Positions 8,743-17,265 of a stretch of DNA of 64,000 bases are shown here, in pieces. Position 1 is the stretch's first letter, and the number at the start of each line of letters is the position of its first letter. This DNA comes from Desulfobotulus mexicanus (GTDB taxonomy: Bacteria > Desulfobacterota > Desulfobacteria > Desulfobacterales > ASO4-4): assembly GCF_006175995.1 (NCBI RefSeq), contig NZ_VDMB01000005.1, positions 35,296 through 99,295 on the forward strand. Reading direction: 5' to 3'. The notes below the pieces were generated by a model. It saw only the letters and a program-made list of their open reading frames with translations, made no database searches and was not told where the DNA came from. The position numbers were made by a program, and so were the translations under genes.

Positions 8743-9260
8743 TTTTTTGTGTCCACAAGGTTTTTCAGGTTTTCTGTTTCTTCTTTTGCCCTTACAAGTT
8801 CCTCATTGGCCAGACGCAGGCGGGCGGAAAGATATTCTGCAAAAATCTTATAGAGCAGAAGAAGAAAATCCATCTGGGCGTCACTGTCATCTTCCCCTGC
8901 CATCTGATTTTTAGCGCTGGTATCCACGGCAAGGCAGATTGCTGTTCCAGCAGCCACCACATCGGCACTGCGGGCCCTTTTATCTATGAGGCGCATTTCA
9001 CCGAAAATTTCCCCCATTTTATGTATGGTGGAAATTTCATGGCCGTTTTTTTCTATGCGGACACTTCCCCCAAGCAGAAAATAAAGCCAGGTATCCTCAT
9101 CTCCGTCACGAATAATAAACTCACCGTCTGCGTACTCCCGGATTTTGCTCAGACGCAGGAGTTTTGAAAGGCTGCGCACCTCAAAATTGCGCAGGGCTGG
9201 AATCTGCATAAGTTTCTGAATATTTTCAATGTTATCCTTGAGGTACCGACTTTCAATCAT
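8739..9260 (-). CDS. cyclic-nucleotide-binding domain protein
   Basis: 173 residues. The central part (about 25-125) is a Crp-type nucleotide-binding barrel (GEFIIRDGDEDTWLYFLLGG, GEIFGEMRLIDKRARSADVVA). A C-terminal helical/coiled-coil segment (RLRLANEELVRAKEETENL) follows. There is no helix-turn-helix, so it should act as a sensor or adaptor rather than bind DNA. The start at 9260 has AAAGG upstream; longer in-frame starts are less convincing. Coupled by a 4-bp overlap to the radical SAM gene. Confidence 0.82.
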   Translation of the reverse strand: MIESRYLKDNIENIQKLMQIPALRNFEVRSLSKLLRLSKIREYADGEFIIRDGDEDTWLYFLLGGSVRIEKNGHEISTIHKMGEIFGEMRLIDKRARSADVVAAGTAICLAVDTSAKNQMAGEDDSDAQMDFLLLLYKIFAEYLSARLRLANEELVRAKEETENLKNLVDTKK

Positions 9261-9397
9261 AGCATATACCTTTCTTTGGGGAGCCAGTCTTTTTATAAAT
9301 CCGGATCTCCGGTCTTGTAATATGGAATGACAGATATACAAAATAGCAGCAACCCATAGCTGTACTTTATCCTGAAACAACTTGCAGTTATTAAAAA

Positions 9398-10141
9398 TTA
9401 ATGTTTTTTCAGCATTCCAAGGGCTTTTCTGGCAGCGTCCTGTTCAGCAATTTTCTTGCTTTTCCCAGATCCTCTTGCACAGATTTTTTCAGCAGATACT
9501 TCCACATGGAAAACCTTATCATGATCCGGGCCTTCCTCTCCTACAATTCTGTAGGAGGGGGTGGTTTTATAGCGCATCTGTATTTCTTCCTGAAGACGGC
9601 TTTTGGCATCGTTGATGCTTTCTTCCACATCCATATCCCGGATAATGGGAATAAAGCAAAGGGAAACAAAGCCAAAAACTGCATCAAAACCGCCGTCCCT
9701 GTAGACTGCGGCCACAAGGGCCTCAAAGGCATCAGCCAGAATGGAATCCTTGTTTCTGCCATTGGTCTGTTCTTCACCCCGGCCAAGGCGCATATGGTTG
9801 CCAAGATTCAGCTTCCTTGCCACGGAAGCCAGCTGGCGTTCATTCACAAGGCTTGCGCGTATGCGGGAAAGATCCCCTTCCCGCATCTCTCTGAAATGCT
9901 CCATCAGAAGGTGGCCTATGACCAGGCTTAGAACGGCATCTCCCAGGAATTCAAGGCGTTCATTGTTTTTTAATACAAGGGCCTGTTCATTAACATAGGA
10001 AGAATGACACAGGGCATTTTCCAGTATCTGAAGATTTTTAAAACAATAATTCATGGCCTTCTCAAGGTCAGCCATGGAAGGGAAATCGGGCATTGTAAGA
10101 TTATCCATTGTAATATCAGGTGTAAGAAAAGCGGGTTTCAT
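9398..10141 (-). CDS. rnc: ribonuclease III
   Basis: 247 residues. The catalytic domain has the signature NERLEFLGDAVL and the second acidic site DAFEALVAAVY. The C-terminal double-stranded RNA-binding domain ends in AEQDAARKALGMLKKH. It cuts double-stranded RNA in rRNA and mRNA maturation. The start is uncertain: no candidate (10141, 10108, 10093, 10075) has a good ribosome site, and the first 22 residues are not needed for the domain. The longest form is given. Confidence 0.95.
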   Translation of the reverse strand: MKPAFLTPDITMDNLTMPDFPSMADLEKAMNYCFKNLQILENALCHSSYVNEQALVLKNNERLEFLGDAVLSLVIGHLLMEHFREMREGDLSRIRASLVNERQLASVARKLNLGNHMRLGRGEEQTNGRNKDSILADAFEALVAAVYRDGGFDAVFGFVSLCFIPIIRDMDVEESINDAKSRLQEEIQMRYKTTPSYRIVGEEGPDHDKVFHVEVSAEKICARGSGKSKKIAEQDAARKALGMLKKH

Positions 10142-10186
10142 CCCGGATAAAATGAGGGCAGCGGATAGGATTCCGGAAGGGCTGGC

Positions 10187-10221
10187 TTAGCATATCCGAC
10201 ATCAGCTGTCCGATTTGCTAA
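10187..10221. repeat. imperfect 15-bp inverted repeat
   Basis: TTAGCATATCCGACA and its near complement (13 of 15 pairs) with a 5-base loop, between rnc and the PHP gene. No T-tract follows at once, so it may be a REP-like palindrome or an RNA stem rather than a terminator. Confidence 0.5.
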
Positions 10222-10251
10222 ACCCATCCTGCCAAAAAATCATCTTACGCT

Positions 10252-11121
10252 TCAACCTTTTTCAAGTCTGTTCAACAGTTCCGTATAAACGCCATAGGGC
10301 ACAAAAAGATCTCCGGCTCCGGTACCTATGGAAATATCATCTTTAAAATCTCCGTGATAGTCCGATCCTCCCGTAAGAAGAAGATCCAGCTCCGATGCCA
10401 GACCTTTCAGGGTGGATACCATCTGGGCATCATGTTTTGGATAGTATGTTTCAACTCCTCCAAGACCAGCCTCCTTCATCATACCCAGAAGAAGACGCAA
10501 TCCCCTTGATCCTATACCCGGTATAAGGCCGGGATGGGCCAGTACGGCAATGCCTCCGGCCCTTCGGATGGCTGCAATGGCATCTTCCCATGGCTCCCTG
10601 TATTTTTCAATATATGCAGGACAGCCCTTGCCAAGGTAGCGCATAAAGGCTGTATCCATATCGGAAACCAGCCCTTTTTCCATAAGAACTTTTGCCATAT
10701 GGGGACGGCCCACAAGTCCGCCATGGGCCTTTGCCGCCACCTCATCAAGGCTAATATCCATCCCCATGGCCTGCAGCCTCCGGATCATTAAGGGATTCCT
10801 TGTCCTCCTTGCATCCTGCAGTCTGTCCAGAAGAACTGCAATTCCAGGGTCTCCCGGGTCCATCCCATAGCCGAGGATGTGCAGTTCATCTCCTCTGTTG
10901 AAATCATCGGGCGGTCGGGCTGAAATTTCCAGTCCCGTCAGAAAATTAATATCAAAAGAAAAACCGGCATCCAGAACTTCCAGGACGCCGGCCATTGTAT
11001 CGTGGTCTGTGATGGCAAGGGCACCCAGCCCTATTGCCTCTGCCTCCCGCACAAGTTCCAGAGGAGATTTTGTGCCATCGGAAGCTGTACTGTGGGTATG
11101 CAAATCCACAGCCGCCTGCAT
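10252..11121 (-). CDS. PHP-domain phosphoesterase (RNase AM / nucleoside bisphosphatase type)
   Basis: 289 residues. Metal ligands of the PHP fold are visible: DLHTHST near the N-terminus, ITDHDT, an internal acidic/GYG region, LAHPG and GGSDYHG near the end. Length and layout match the YciV-like family that hydrolyses 3',5'-nucleoside bisphosphates and trims RNA 5' ends. The ATG at 11121 lies four bases after the DksA-like stop, so the two genes are cotranscribed. Confidence 0.86.
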   Translation of the reverse strand: MQAAVDLHTHSTASDGTKSPLELVREAEAIGLGALAITDHDTMAGVLEVLDAGFSFDINFLTGLEISARPPDDFNRGDELHILGYGMDPGDPGIAVLLDRLQDARRTRNPLMIRRLQAMGMDISLDEVAAKAHGGLVGRPHMAKVLMEKGLVSDMDTAFMRYLGKGCPAYIEKYREPWEDAIAAIRRAGGIAVLAHPGLIPGIGSRGLRLLLGMMKEAGLGGVETYYPKHDAQMVSTLKGLASELDLLLTGGSDYHGDFKDDISIGTGAGDLFVPYGVYTELLNRLEKG

Positions 11122-11125
11122 GGAC

Positions 11126-11488
11126 TTACAGCCCAAGGGCCTTTTCCATTTTTTCCGAGTTTGTTTTACAATCAATGCACTGGGTAGTTACAGGCCGGGC
11201 CTTGAGCCGTTCAAAGGAAATATCTTCGCCGCAGCTCTCACAAAAACCAAAGGTTCCGTTATCAATGCGATCCAGGGCCTGCTTTATTTTTTTTATCAGC
11301 TTATGTTCCCGATCCCGGATGCGCAGCTCAAAATTACGGTTGGATTCATGGGAAGCCCTGTCTGTGGGATCAGGAAAACTTTCCGTAGAGGCTGTCATAC
11401 CACTGACGGTATCACCAGCCTGATGAATCAGTTCATCCAGTTGTGTGACAAGATATGTTCTAAAAAACTCAATCTGTTCTTTATCCAT
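11126..11488 (-). CDS. DksA/TraR-type zinc-finger regulator
   Basis: 120 residues: an N-terminal coiled coil, then the C4 zinc finger FCESCGEDI...CIDCK. The DksA family binds the RNA polymerase secondary channel and works with ppGpp. The ATG at 11488 follows AAGGGGGG by six bases; a GTG two codons earlier is less likely. The family is certain, but whether this is the main DksA of the cell or a paralogue cannot be told. Confidence 0.9.
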   Translation of the reverse strand: MDKEQIEFFRTYLVTQLDELIHQAGDTVSGMTASTESFPDPTDRASHESNRNFELRIRDREHKLIKKIKQALDRIDNGTFGFCESCGEDISFERLKARPVTTQCIDCKTNSEKMEKALGL

Positions 11489-11551
11489 GGGCACCCCCCT
11501 TACATATCATATCGGTTTTGAACCGAACCGCATCCCGCTGGCGAAACGCAG

Positions 11552-11604
11552 GTCATACAACGGGTAATACAGCTAAAAAAAACTTACCCGTAAAAAAGTA
11601 TGAC
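11552..11604 (-). terminator. two-part inverted repeat downstream of hemA
   Basis: Outer arms GTCATAC/GTATGAC and inner arms ACGGGTAA/TTACCCGT are nested, with T-rich stretches inside when read on the minus strand. It lies 45 bp past the hemA stop and just upstream of the dksA-like gene. Probably a terminator for the haem operon. Confidence 0.5.
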
Positions 11605-11649
11605 TGCATACCACAATGGCTTTTTTTATGTAAAGGTCTTTCTTTTTTT

Positions 11650-13137
11650 TTACTCACACCTGCCTGTTTTTTCGCGACCGCAGCAAAGCCGCCAGATGTC
11701 TCCGTTTTCTCCGGATTGGCCCGGACATTCCGCCTGTCCTGTACAGTCCATTTCACCCTTTTCCCTTTTTCTCATGCAGGGTGTCATTCTGGGTATCTGT
11801 TCAGAATTGATAGGGTTTTCCACCGGGTCCATATTGAAAAGAAGGCGTATCCATCCGAGGTACCGGTCCCTGTGGCCGTGCATTCCTCCACTTTTTAAAA
11901 GGGCAATGGGATCATGCAGAACCTTGGTTACCATGGCCTCCACCATACGCTCCAGCGCTTCCGGATTTTCCCCTTGTCTGAGCCAGTCATCTCCCAGGGT
12001 GCGCTTCAGTTCATCTTCAAGGATGGTCTCCACCTTGGTTCTCAGTTCTTTGATGGTGGGTACAAGTGCCAGTCCTTCCACCCAGTCTGCAAAACGCAGT
12101 ACCGCTTCTTCAATAATGCCTTCGGCCCGGCCTGCTTCCTGTTTACGTTCATTCAGATTGTCATCCACAACCCCCTGCAGGTCATCAATGTCATAAACAT
12201 AGGCGTTATCCAGGGTGTTGATGGCCGGATCCACATCTCTGGGTACGGCAATGTCGATGAAAAAGAGGGAGCGGTTCTGTCTTTTGCGCATCAGGGGACG
12301 GACATCGGATTTCCGGATCACATAATCCGGTGCGCCTGTGGAACTGATGACTATATCCACGTCTCCGAGGTTTTCAAAGACATCCTCAAAGCGGATGGCT
12401 TCGCCATCAAAACGCCGGGCAAGAGCCAGACCCCGCTCAAAGGTCCGGTTGGCCACAAGAATCCCGCTGATTTTATGTCTCAGCAGATGTTCTACGGCCA
12501 GCTCCGCCATTTCTCCGGCACCCAGCAGCATTGCCTTCCGGCCTTCCAGAGAACCGAATATCTTCCTTGCCAGTTCAATGGCCGCATAACTTATGGACAC
12601 GGCATGATCGCCTATGCCCGTTTCAGTCCGGATACGTTTGGCTACCTGAAAGGCCCTGTGCAGCATACGGTTCAGGATGGGTCCGGAAGCTCCGGCTCCT
12701 GTGGAACCCTGATAGGCCTGTTTTACCTGCCCCAGAATCTGAGGTTCCCCCAGCACCATGGAATCCAGACTGGCCGCTACCCGGAAAAGGTGTCTTACTG
12801 CATCCAGTCCCTCATGGGCATAAAAACAGGGAGAAAACAGCTCCGGTTGCAGATTCTTGCGCAGCGCCAGTTCAGAAAAAACACGATTACGGGCATCTTT
12901 TACATTCTCTGCCACAAGAAGAAATTCCACCCGGTTGCAGGTGGAAAGAATCATGGCTTCTGAAATGCCTTCGCTCTGTTTCAGGGCAAGCAGCAGATAC
13001 GCCACTTCTTCTGTGTTCAGAGAGAGCTTTTCCCGCACCTCAAGGGCTGCGGTTTTATGGTTCATTCCCAAAAGTACAATACCCGGAAGTCTTGACATGC
13101 CATCCCATCCCGATGCCTGCAGGGCATCATTCATCAT
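11650..13137 (-). CDS. hemA: glutamyl-tRNA reductase
   Basis: 495 residues. First committed step of tetrapyrrole synthesis: reduces Glu-tRNA to glutamate semialdehyde with NADPH. Visible are GMNHKTAALEVREKL, the catalytic Cys in STCNRVE, the NADPH-binding MLLGAGEMAELAVEHL, and the dimerisation helix at the C-terminus. The normal domain ends near residue 430. A further 60 residues form a Cys-rich tail (PCMRK, DCTG, ECPG, LCCG, RCE) not typical of the family. The start is uncertain (13137 or 13098). Ten bases separate it from ccsA. Confidence 0.96.
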   Translation of the reverse strand: MMNDALQASGWDGMSRLPGIVLLGMNHKTAALEVREKLSLNTEEVAYLLLALKQSEGISEAMILSTCNRVEFLLVAENVKDARNRVFSELALRKNLQPELFSPCFYAHEGLDAVRHLFRVAASLDSMVLGEPQILGQVKQAYQGSTGAGASGPILNRMLHRAFQVAKRIRTETGIGDHAVSISYAAIELARKIFGSLEGRKAMLLGAGEMAELAVEHLLRHKISGILVANRTFERGLALARRFDGEAIRFEDVFENLGDVDIVISSTGAPDYVIRKSDVRPLMRKRQNRSLFFIDIAVPRDVDPAINTLDNAYVYDIDDLQGVVDDNLNERKQEAGRAEGIIEEAVLRFADWVEGLALVPTIKELRTKVETILEDELKRTLGDDWLRQGENPEALERMVEAMVTKVLHDPIALLKSGGMHGHRDRYLGWIRLLFNMDPVENPINSEQIPRMTPCMRKREKGEMDCTGQAECPGQSGENGDIWRLCCGREKTGRCE

Positions 13138-13147
13138 CCGCAGGGGC

Positions 13148-13963
13148 CTATGACCCTATGCGGGTAAAACCTTCATGGTGTCCCGTAAAAAGAAAATTCA
13201 CCCCCAGAAAGGTGAAAAGTACCAGAAGAAAACCAAATATGGCCATTTTAGCGGCTTTCCGACCCCGCCACTCCGAAGACAGACGACCATGGAGGAGAGC
13301 CGCATAAACCAGCCAGACCACAAGGGACCAGACTTCTTTGGGATCCCAGCTCCAGAAATGACCCCATACGCTTCGGGCATAAAGTACACCCGTTGCAAGC
13401 CCCAGAGTGATGAAGGAAAAACCCGCAACAATGCAGGCATGACCTGTTTTATCCAGCAGTTCAAGGGATGGCAGACGCCTGAAAAAAATATCTTTGCGCT
13501 TTTCCTTGATCCGCCGCTCCAGAAGCAGATACAGAACCCCCACGGCAAAAGCCAGAGTAAAGGCGGCATTGCCTGCAAAACTGGCCGCCACATGTATAAT
13601 CACCCATGGACTGACATAGGCCTCTTCCGGCATAACATAGGCAGAAGGCACAAGCCATGCCGCCAGACTCAGCCCCATGGTTACACTGGCAACAAAAATA
13701 CCCAGTATTTTCACGTGATAGCGGTGTCTTAAAGCAATAAAAACCCCTGCAAAAATAAAGGCGCAAAAAGACAGGTTGCCGGAAAGATCATAGATGGGCA
13801 GAAAGCCTTTCTCATACCATTTCCATCCCAGCACCGCTCCATGGGAGAGAAAGCCCGCGCATAAGAGCACAAAGCCCCATCGCTGCCAGCCTTCATTTCT
13901 TTGCAGTATGAAAATCAGATATCCGAAGGTGCTCAGGGTATAAAGGACAACAGGAATACTCAT
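13148..13963 (-). CDS. ccsA: CcsA/HemX-type cytochrome c assembly protein
   Basis: 271 residues, eight predicted transmembrane helices, with the WGHFWSWDPKEVWSL haem-handling motif near residue 205. Proteins of this type pass haem to the periplasm for cytochrome c maturation, or tune hemA as HemX. The ATG at 13963 overlaps the stop of the sirohaem gene as ATGA. An in-frame start at 13987 lacks correct spacing. Its place between a sirohaem gene and hemA is classic for this family. Confidence 0.9.
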   Translation of the reverse strand: MSIPVVLYTLSTFGYLIFILQRNEGWQRWGFVLLCAGFLSHGAVLGWKWYEKGFLPIYDLSGNLSFCAFIFAGVFIALRHRYHVKILGIFVASVTMGLSLAAWLVPSAYVMPEEAYVSPWVIIHVAASFAGNAAFTLAFAVGVLYLLLERRIKEKRKDIFFRRLPSLELLDKTGHACIVAGFSFITLGLATGVLYARSVWGHFWSWDPKEVWSLVVWLVYAALLHGRLSSEWRGRKAAKMAIFGFLLVLFTFLGVNFLFTGHHEGFTRIGS

Positions 13964-14679
13964 GAACCCTCTTTCTCCGGAAAACATTCCCCTTTTTCAG
14001 GGCTTTTCCGGGCAGGATGTTCTTTAATCACGGATACGGCAAGGGCCATGGCATCAGCTCCGGCAATGGGTTCCAGAAGCAGGGCTACGGTTTCCATATC
14101 TTCCATACGGATATACTCCAGCAGGGGCCCTTCCACAAGGCTGCGGAAAAGATCCCTGTGCCCTTCGGGATCATGACCTTCGGCCAGCAGTATTTCCCTC
14201 AGCCTGCCCATCAGTTCCAGAAAGGGAAGGTAGGCAGCATCAAAGATTTTTTCAAGATCCATGCGCAGTTTCCGGGCCAGTGCCGGGCTTTTTCCCCCTG
14301 TGGAGATGGCAAGCATTAGATCCCCTCTTTTTACCAGAGCAGGCAGAAAAAAATCCGAGCCAGAAGGATCATCGGCGATATTGCACCAGATTCCAAGCTT
14401 TCCGGCCTCCTGAGCCACCAGTGCGTTGACTTCGGCCTTCTGGGTTGCGGCAAAGACAAGGCGCATGCCCCCAAGATCTTCCGGAACAAACTCCGCTGCC
14501 TTTATCTGCACCTGTCCGTTTTTTTCCATCTCCAGAAGATTTTCCGAAGGCCGCGGTTCTATCACCCTAACCCTGGCACCTGCATCCACAAGGCCAAGGG
14601 TCTTGCGAAGGCCCACGCGGCCTCCTCCCACCACAAGGCAGGGCAGATCTTTTATGTTAAGAAAAACAGGATAGGACAA
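13960..14679 (-). CDS. precorrin-2 dehydrogenase / sirohydrochlorin ferrochelatase
   Basis: 239 residues. N-terminal Rossmann fold with VVGGGRVGLRK, followed by CysG-type sequence (FAATQKAEVNALV, IADDPSGSDFFLPA, ISTGGKSPALARKLR). This matches the N-terminal half of CysG (Met8 type), without a methyltransferase domain. It oxidises precorrin-2 and inserts iron to make sirohaem, the cofactor of dissimilatory sulfite reductase. First gene of the sirohaem-ccsA-hemA operon. The C-terminal 20 residues are polar and look disordered. Confidence 0.9.
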   Translation of the reverse strand: MSYPVFLNIKDLPCLVVGGGRVGLRKTLGLVDAGARVRVIEPRPSENLLEMEKNGQVQIKAAEFVPEDLGGMRLVFAATQKAEVNALVAQEAGKLGIWCNIADDPSGSDFFLPALVKRGDLMLAISTGGKSPALARKLRMDLEKIFDAAYLPFLELMGRLREILLAEGHDPEGHRDLFRSLVEGPLLEYIRMEDMETVALLLEPIAGADAMALAVSVIKEHPARKSPEKGECFPEKEGS

Positions 14680-14753
14680 GAAACTCTCTCCATAAAATTC
14701 GTATTTTTCGATAACGGTGAGTGTTTACAGGATTACCGCACAGAGTATCACAA

Positions 14754-14896
14754 GGTACACATGCCTTTTGTGAGTGACATTGCAATCGTTTCGGATTCCG
14801 GCACTCAAGCCATAAGCCCTAAGCCTATGATACAAATAATATAGCCTTTTCATGCTTGAGTACCGGATTGCGTCATGAACAAATGGCCTGTGTGCC
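14754..14896. repeat. 143-bp foldback related to the 348-bp element
   Basis: The left arm (from GGTACACATGCC, through GTGACATTGCAATCG, to CCGGCACTCAAGC) pairs imperfectly with the right arm ending in GGCCTGTGTGCC. The arm sequences GTGACATTGCAATCGTTTCGG and GGCCTGTGTGCC resemble the inner arms of the full-length repeats at 16.9, 44.1, 49.3 and 51.8 kb, but the GTAA termini are absent. It fills most of the gap between the sirohaem gene and the metallo-beta-lactamase-fold gene. Confidence 0.7.
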
Positions 14897-14914
14897 ATAT
14901 GCCAAAAGAACCTG

Positions 14915-15682
14915 TCAAACGGAAGACAGATCCATCACCATCAAATCTTCTGCCATGGTAACGGGACCATGAAAGGTCTTTCCGGCGGTGGCCACCATAT
15001 CCACTTCATCACATTCAGGATAAAAATGGGTAAGAACCAGATGCCTGACCCCGGCCTCTTCTGCCATGGCACCTGCCAGAGAAGGCGTGAGATGACCGGG
15101 AACCTTCATATCATCCGGCATGGCTGCCTCACAGATAAAAAGTTCGGCTCCTTTTGCAAAGGAAACCAGATTCGGGCAGACATCCGTATCTCCGGTAAAC
15201 ACCATCTTCCTGCCACAGCTCTCCACGCCAATGGCAAGGCTTTCCGGTCTGTGACATGCCGGAGCAAAGGAAAGCTTTAGCCCGTTAAAATCCCAAAGAC
15301 TGTCTCCGGGCAGTGAAAGTTCCTTTATACGGAGAAGACCGCTTAAATCAACCCATTCGCCATAAATTCCGCAGAGCCCTTGATAAAAATCCGAAAGCCC
15401 CTTTCCTGCGACAAGGGTAAGGGATTTTTTCCGACCATATTTTCCCGCATATTTTCCTGAAAAAAGCAAAGATACCAGCTCGCCCGTATGATCGGGATGG
15501 AAATGGGTGAGAAAAAGAAGATCTATATCAGAAGGGTCTTTTCCTGCTTCAAGAAGTCTGTGTATGGTACCAAGGCCGCAGTCAATGAGAATATTTACAC
15601 CTTCCGCTTCCACAAGAAGTGCGCTGCAGGCCCTTTCCAGGCGGGGCACACAGGTTCCGGAACCCAGAATGGTGATTTTCAT
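14915..15682 (-). CDS. metallo-beta-lactamase-fold hydrolase (RNase Z-like)
   Basis: 255 residues. The zinc-binding motif is THFHPDHTGE, with further ligands in PACHRPES, FTGDTDVC and LTHFYPEC. The N-terminus MKITILGSGTCVPR is typical of RNase Z/ElaC-like and arylsulfatase-type members. The exact substrate is unclear; a phosphodiesterase is likely. The ATG at 15682 overlaps the DHH gene stop as ATGA, so it is coupled to that phosphoesterase. Confidence 0.85.
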   Translation of the reverse strand: MKITILGSGTCVPRLERACSALLVEAEGVNILIDCGLGTIHRLLEAGKDPSDIDLLFLTHFHPDHTGELVSLLFSGKYAGKYGRKKSLTLVAGKGLSDFYQGLCGIYGEWVDLSGLLRIKELSLPGDSLWDFNGLKLSFAPACHRPESLAIGVESCGRKMVFTGDTDVCPNLVSFAKGAELFICEAAMPDDMKVPGHLTPSLAGAMAEEAGVRHLVLTHFYPECDEVDMVATAGKTFHGPVTMAEDLMVMDLSSV

Positions 15683-16719
15683 TTTACTTCCCCGACGGAA
15701 ACATCTTTTTCTGTCACAGCAGAAGAACGGCATTTTTTCTCGGTCCGCATTTCCACATGGTCGAGAATCCACCTGGAAACCTGCTGTGTTTTTTTCACAT
15801 CTACCTTTTTTTCCAAAGCCTCAAGGGGGATTTCAGCCCTTGCGGCCCCTTTGTGCCCTCCGGCGGACCCAATTTTGCCAAAGCTTGCGGTGGCCACAAT
15901 GCCAGCTGACTTGCGGATACCATCATTGCGGAAAATAATAATCAGCTTTTTTTCATAGATACCGGAAATAATGGTCCAGCTGACCACATCCACCCGCATA
16001 AAAAAATCCGCCATCTGTACGCAGACATCGGGACTTACAACCTCTCCCAGATGGGCATAGAGCCTGTTACCCTTAATAATTCTGCATTTAAGTGCCTTTT
16101 CAAGCACATCCAGGGTTCCAAGGGGAATTTCCGCACTTTCTATCCTTCTTTCCAGCTGCACATTGATGTAGCGGAAAAGATACTGAAAGGCCTTTACATC
16201 TTCCATTACAGTTTTACGGGCAAAATCTGCGGTGTCTGTTTTAATGCCATAATAAAGGGCTGTGGCCAGCTTTGATGATGGAATAATCCGGGCTGCCCTT
16301 AAATATTCCGTCATCATGCTTGCCGTAGCACCGTATTTGGGACGGACATCACAGAAGCGCCCCACAACACAGGACTCGGGATGATGGTCGATGAGTACAT
16401 CGGGACGGAAAAGGGCAAAGCAGTCATGGTGGTCGGGCTGGGAATCCACAAGAACAATGCGGTTATAACGCCAGTTGGGAAGATCCCTGAAATGTATCAT
16501 TTTAATACCAAGAAGGCGGATCATGGACTGGTTGTCCGGCCTCTGGATATCATTGATATGGCTGATGGTAACCCCTGCTACCTTACGCCAGAGCAGACGT
16601 TTCACTGCCATGGCACTGGACATGGCATCGGGATCGGCATTTATGAGAACAAGCACCTGATCCTCTCCGGAAAAACAGGCATAAAAGCGCCGCAGTCTTT
16701 CGGCACTGGAAAGGGTCAT
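15679..16719 (-). CDS. DHH-family phosphoesterase
   Basis: 346 residues. DHH core motifs: NADPDAMSSA near residue 26, VDSQPDHH and IDHHPE. The C-terminal DHHA1 substrate-binding domain has GSAGGHKGAARAEIP. Relatives include NrnA oligoribonucleases and c-di-nucleotide phosphodiesterases. The start at 16719 has AAGGAG upstream; the long in-frame upstream extension is Cys-rich and implausible. The next gene overlaps by 4 bp, suggesting a nucleotide turnover pair. Confidence 0.87.
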   Translation of the reverse strand: MTLSSAERLRRFYACFSGEDQVLVLINADPDAMSSAMAVKRLLWRKVAGVTISHINDIQRPDNQSMIRLLGIKMIHFRDLPNWRYNRIVLVDSQPDHHDCFALFRPDVLIDHHPESCVVGRFCDVRPKYGATASMMTEYLRAARIIPSSKLATALYYGIKTDTADFARKTVMEDVKAFQYLFRYINVQLERRIESAEIPLGTLDVLEKALKCRIIKGNRLYAHLGEVVSPDVCVQMADFFMRVDVVSWTIISGIYEKKLIIIFRNDGIRKSAGIVATASFGKIGSAGGHKGAARAEIPLEALEKKVDVKKTQQVSRWILDHVEMRTEKKCRSSAVTEKDVSVGEVK

Positions 16720-16744
16720 GTATTTTCTCCTTATCTTTCTTATT

Positions 16745-16763
16745 ACAGGACAGAAGGTCCTGT
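16745..16763. promoter_or_regulatory. 7-bp inverted repeat in the DHH gene leader
   Basis: ACAGGAC and GTCCTGT with a 5-base loop, about 25 bp upstream of the DHH start. Could be an operator or a short RNA stem. Confidence 0.3.
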
Positions 16764-16871
16764 GTTCCCTTTGCTTTCCTGTCATAAAAAAACAGAACAG
16801 CCATTTGCAGGAACCAAGCTTATAGATACAAAGCCAACAGCACAACCACAGGGCAGCATTTTTATTTTCTT

Positions 16872-17219
16872 GTAACGGTTCAGCACAATTTTTTAACTAC
16901 CATACCTTCCAGATAGATGCACAGGCACACAGGCTATTTGCCTGTGACGCAATCTTATTCGGGAGCTTCTTGCCCTGTGCGGAAGCGGCAAAAACTCCCC
17001 GCCACAGGCAGGATAAGCTTTTTGATTACCATAGCAGGCCTTGGTACGCTGCCTTTGTGGCGGCTCAGACAGTTTGCCGCTTCTTTCGCACAGGCCTTCG
17101 AATCTCTGATCCGAAACGATTGCAATGTCACTTGCAAATAGCCAAAGTGCCTTGCAACAGTACGAAGCTGCTGCAATTGCAGCATTGGAATTTCAAAATA
17201 AACTATTTTGAACAACTAC
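16872..17219. mobile_element. 348-bp MITE-like element, copy A
   Basis: One of four equal-length copies. The left end is GTAACGGTTCAGCAC and the right end ends in GTTCAAAATAG.. on the reverse strand (reads GTAGTTGTTC), so its right terminus has drifted. Flanking octamers ATTTTCTT and ATTTTTTT agree in seven of eight, consistent with an 8-bp target duplication. The interior is a long imperfect palindrome with paired blocks CCTGTGCGGAAGCGGCAAA and TTTGCCGC..CGCACAGG. It has no credible gene. It fills most of the 546-bp gap between the MscS-family gene and the DHH gene. Confidence 0.85.
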
Positions 17220-17236
17220 ATTTTTTTGTGGAGAAA

Positions 17237-17250
17237 GCCCCTGTTGGGGC
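17237..17250 (-). terminator. short hairpin after the MscS-family gene
   Basis: GCCCC-TGTT-GGGGC, 16 bp past the stop, followed on the minus strand by TTTCTCC. A weak intrinsic terminator. Confidence 0.4.
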
Positions 17251-17265
17251 ATGAATCTGGAGCAT

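Noticed and set aside
11914-12963. Plus-strand frame opposite hemA
   Set aside because: Antisense to hemA, with no recognisable domain.
16917-17254. Short reading frames inside the 348-bp elements
   Set aside because: Frames on both strands differ between copies and have no ribosome sites; the element is better read as non-coding foldback DNA.
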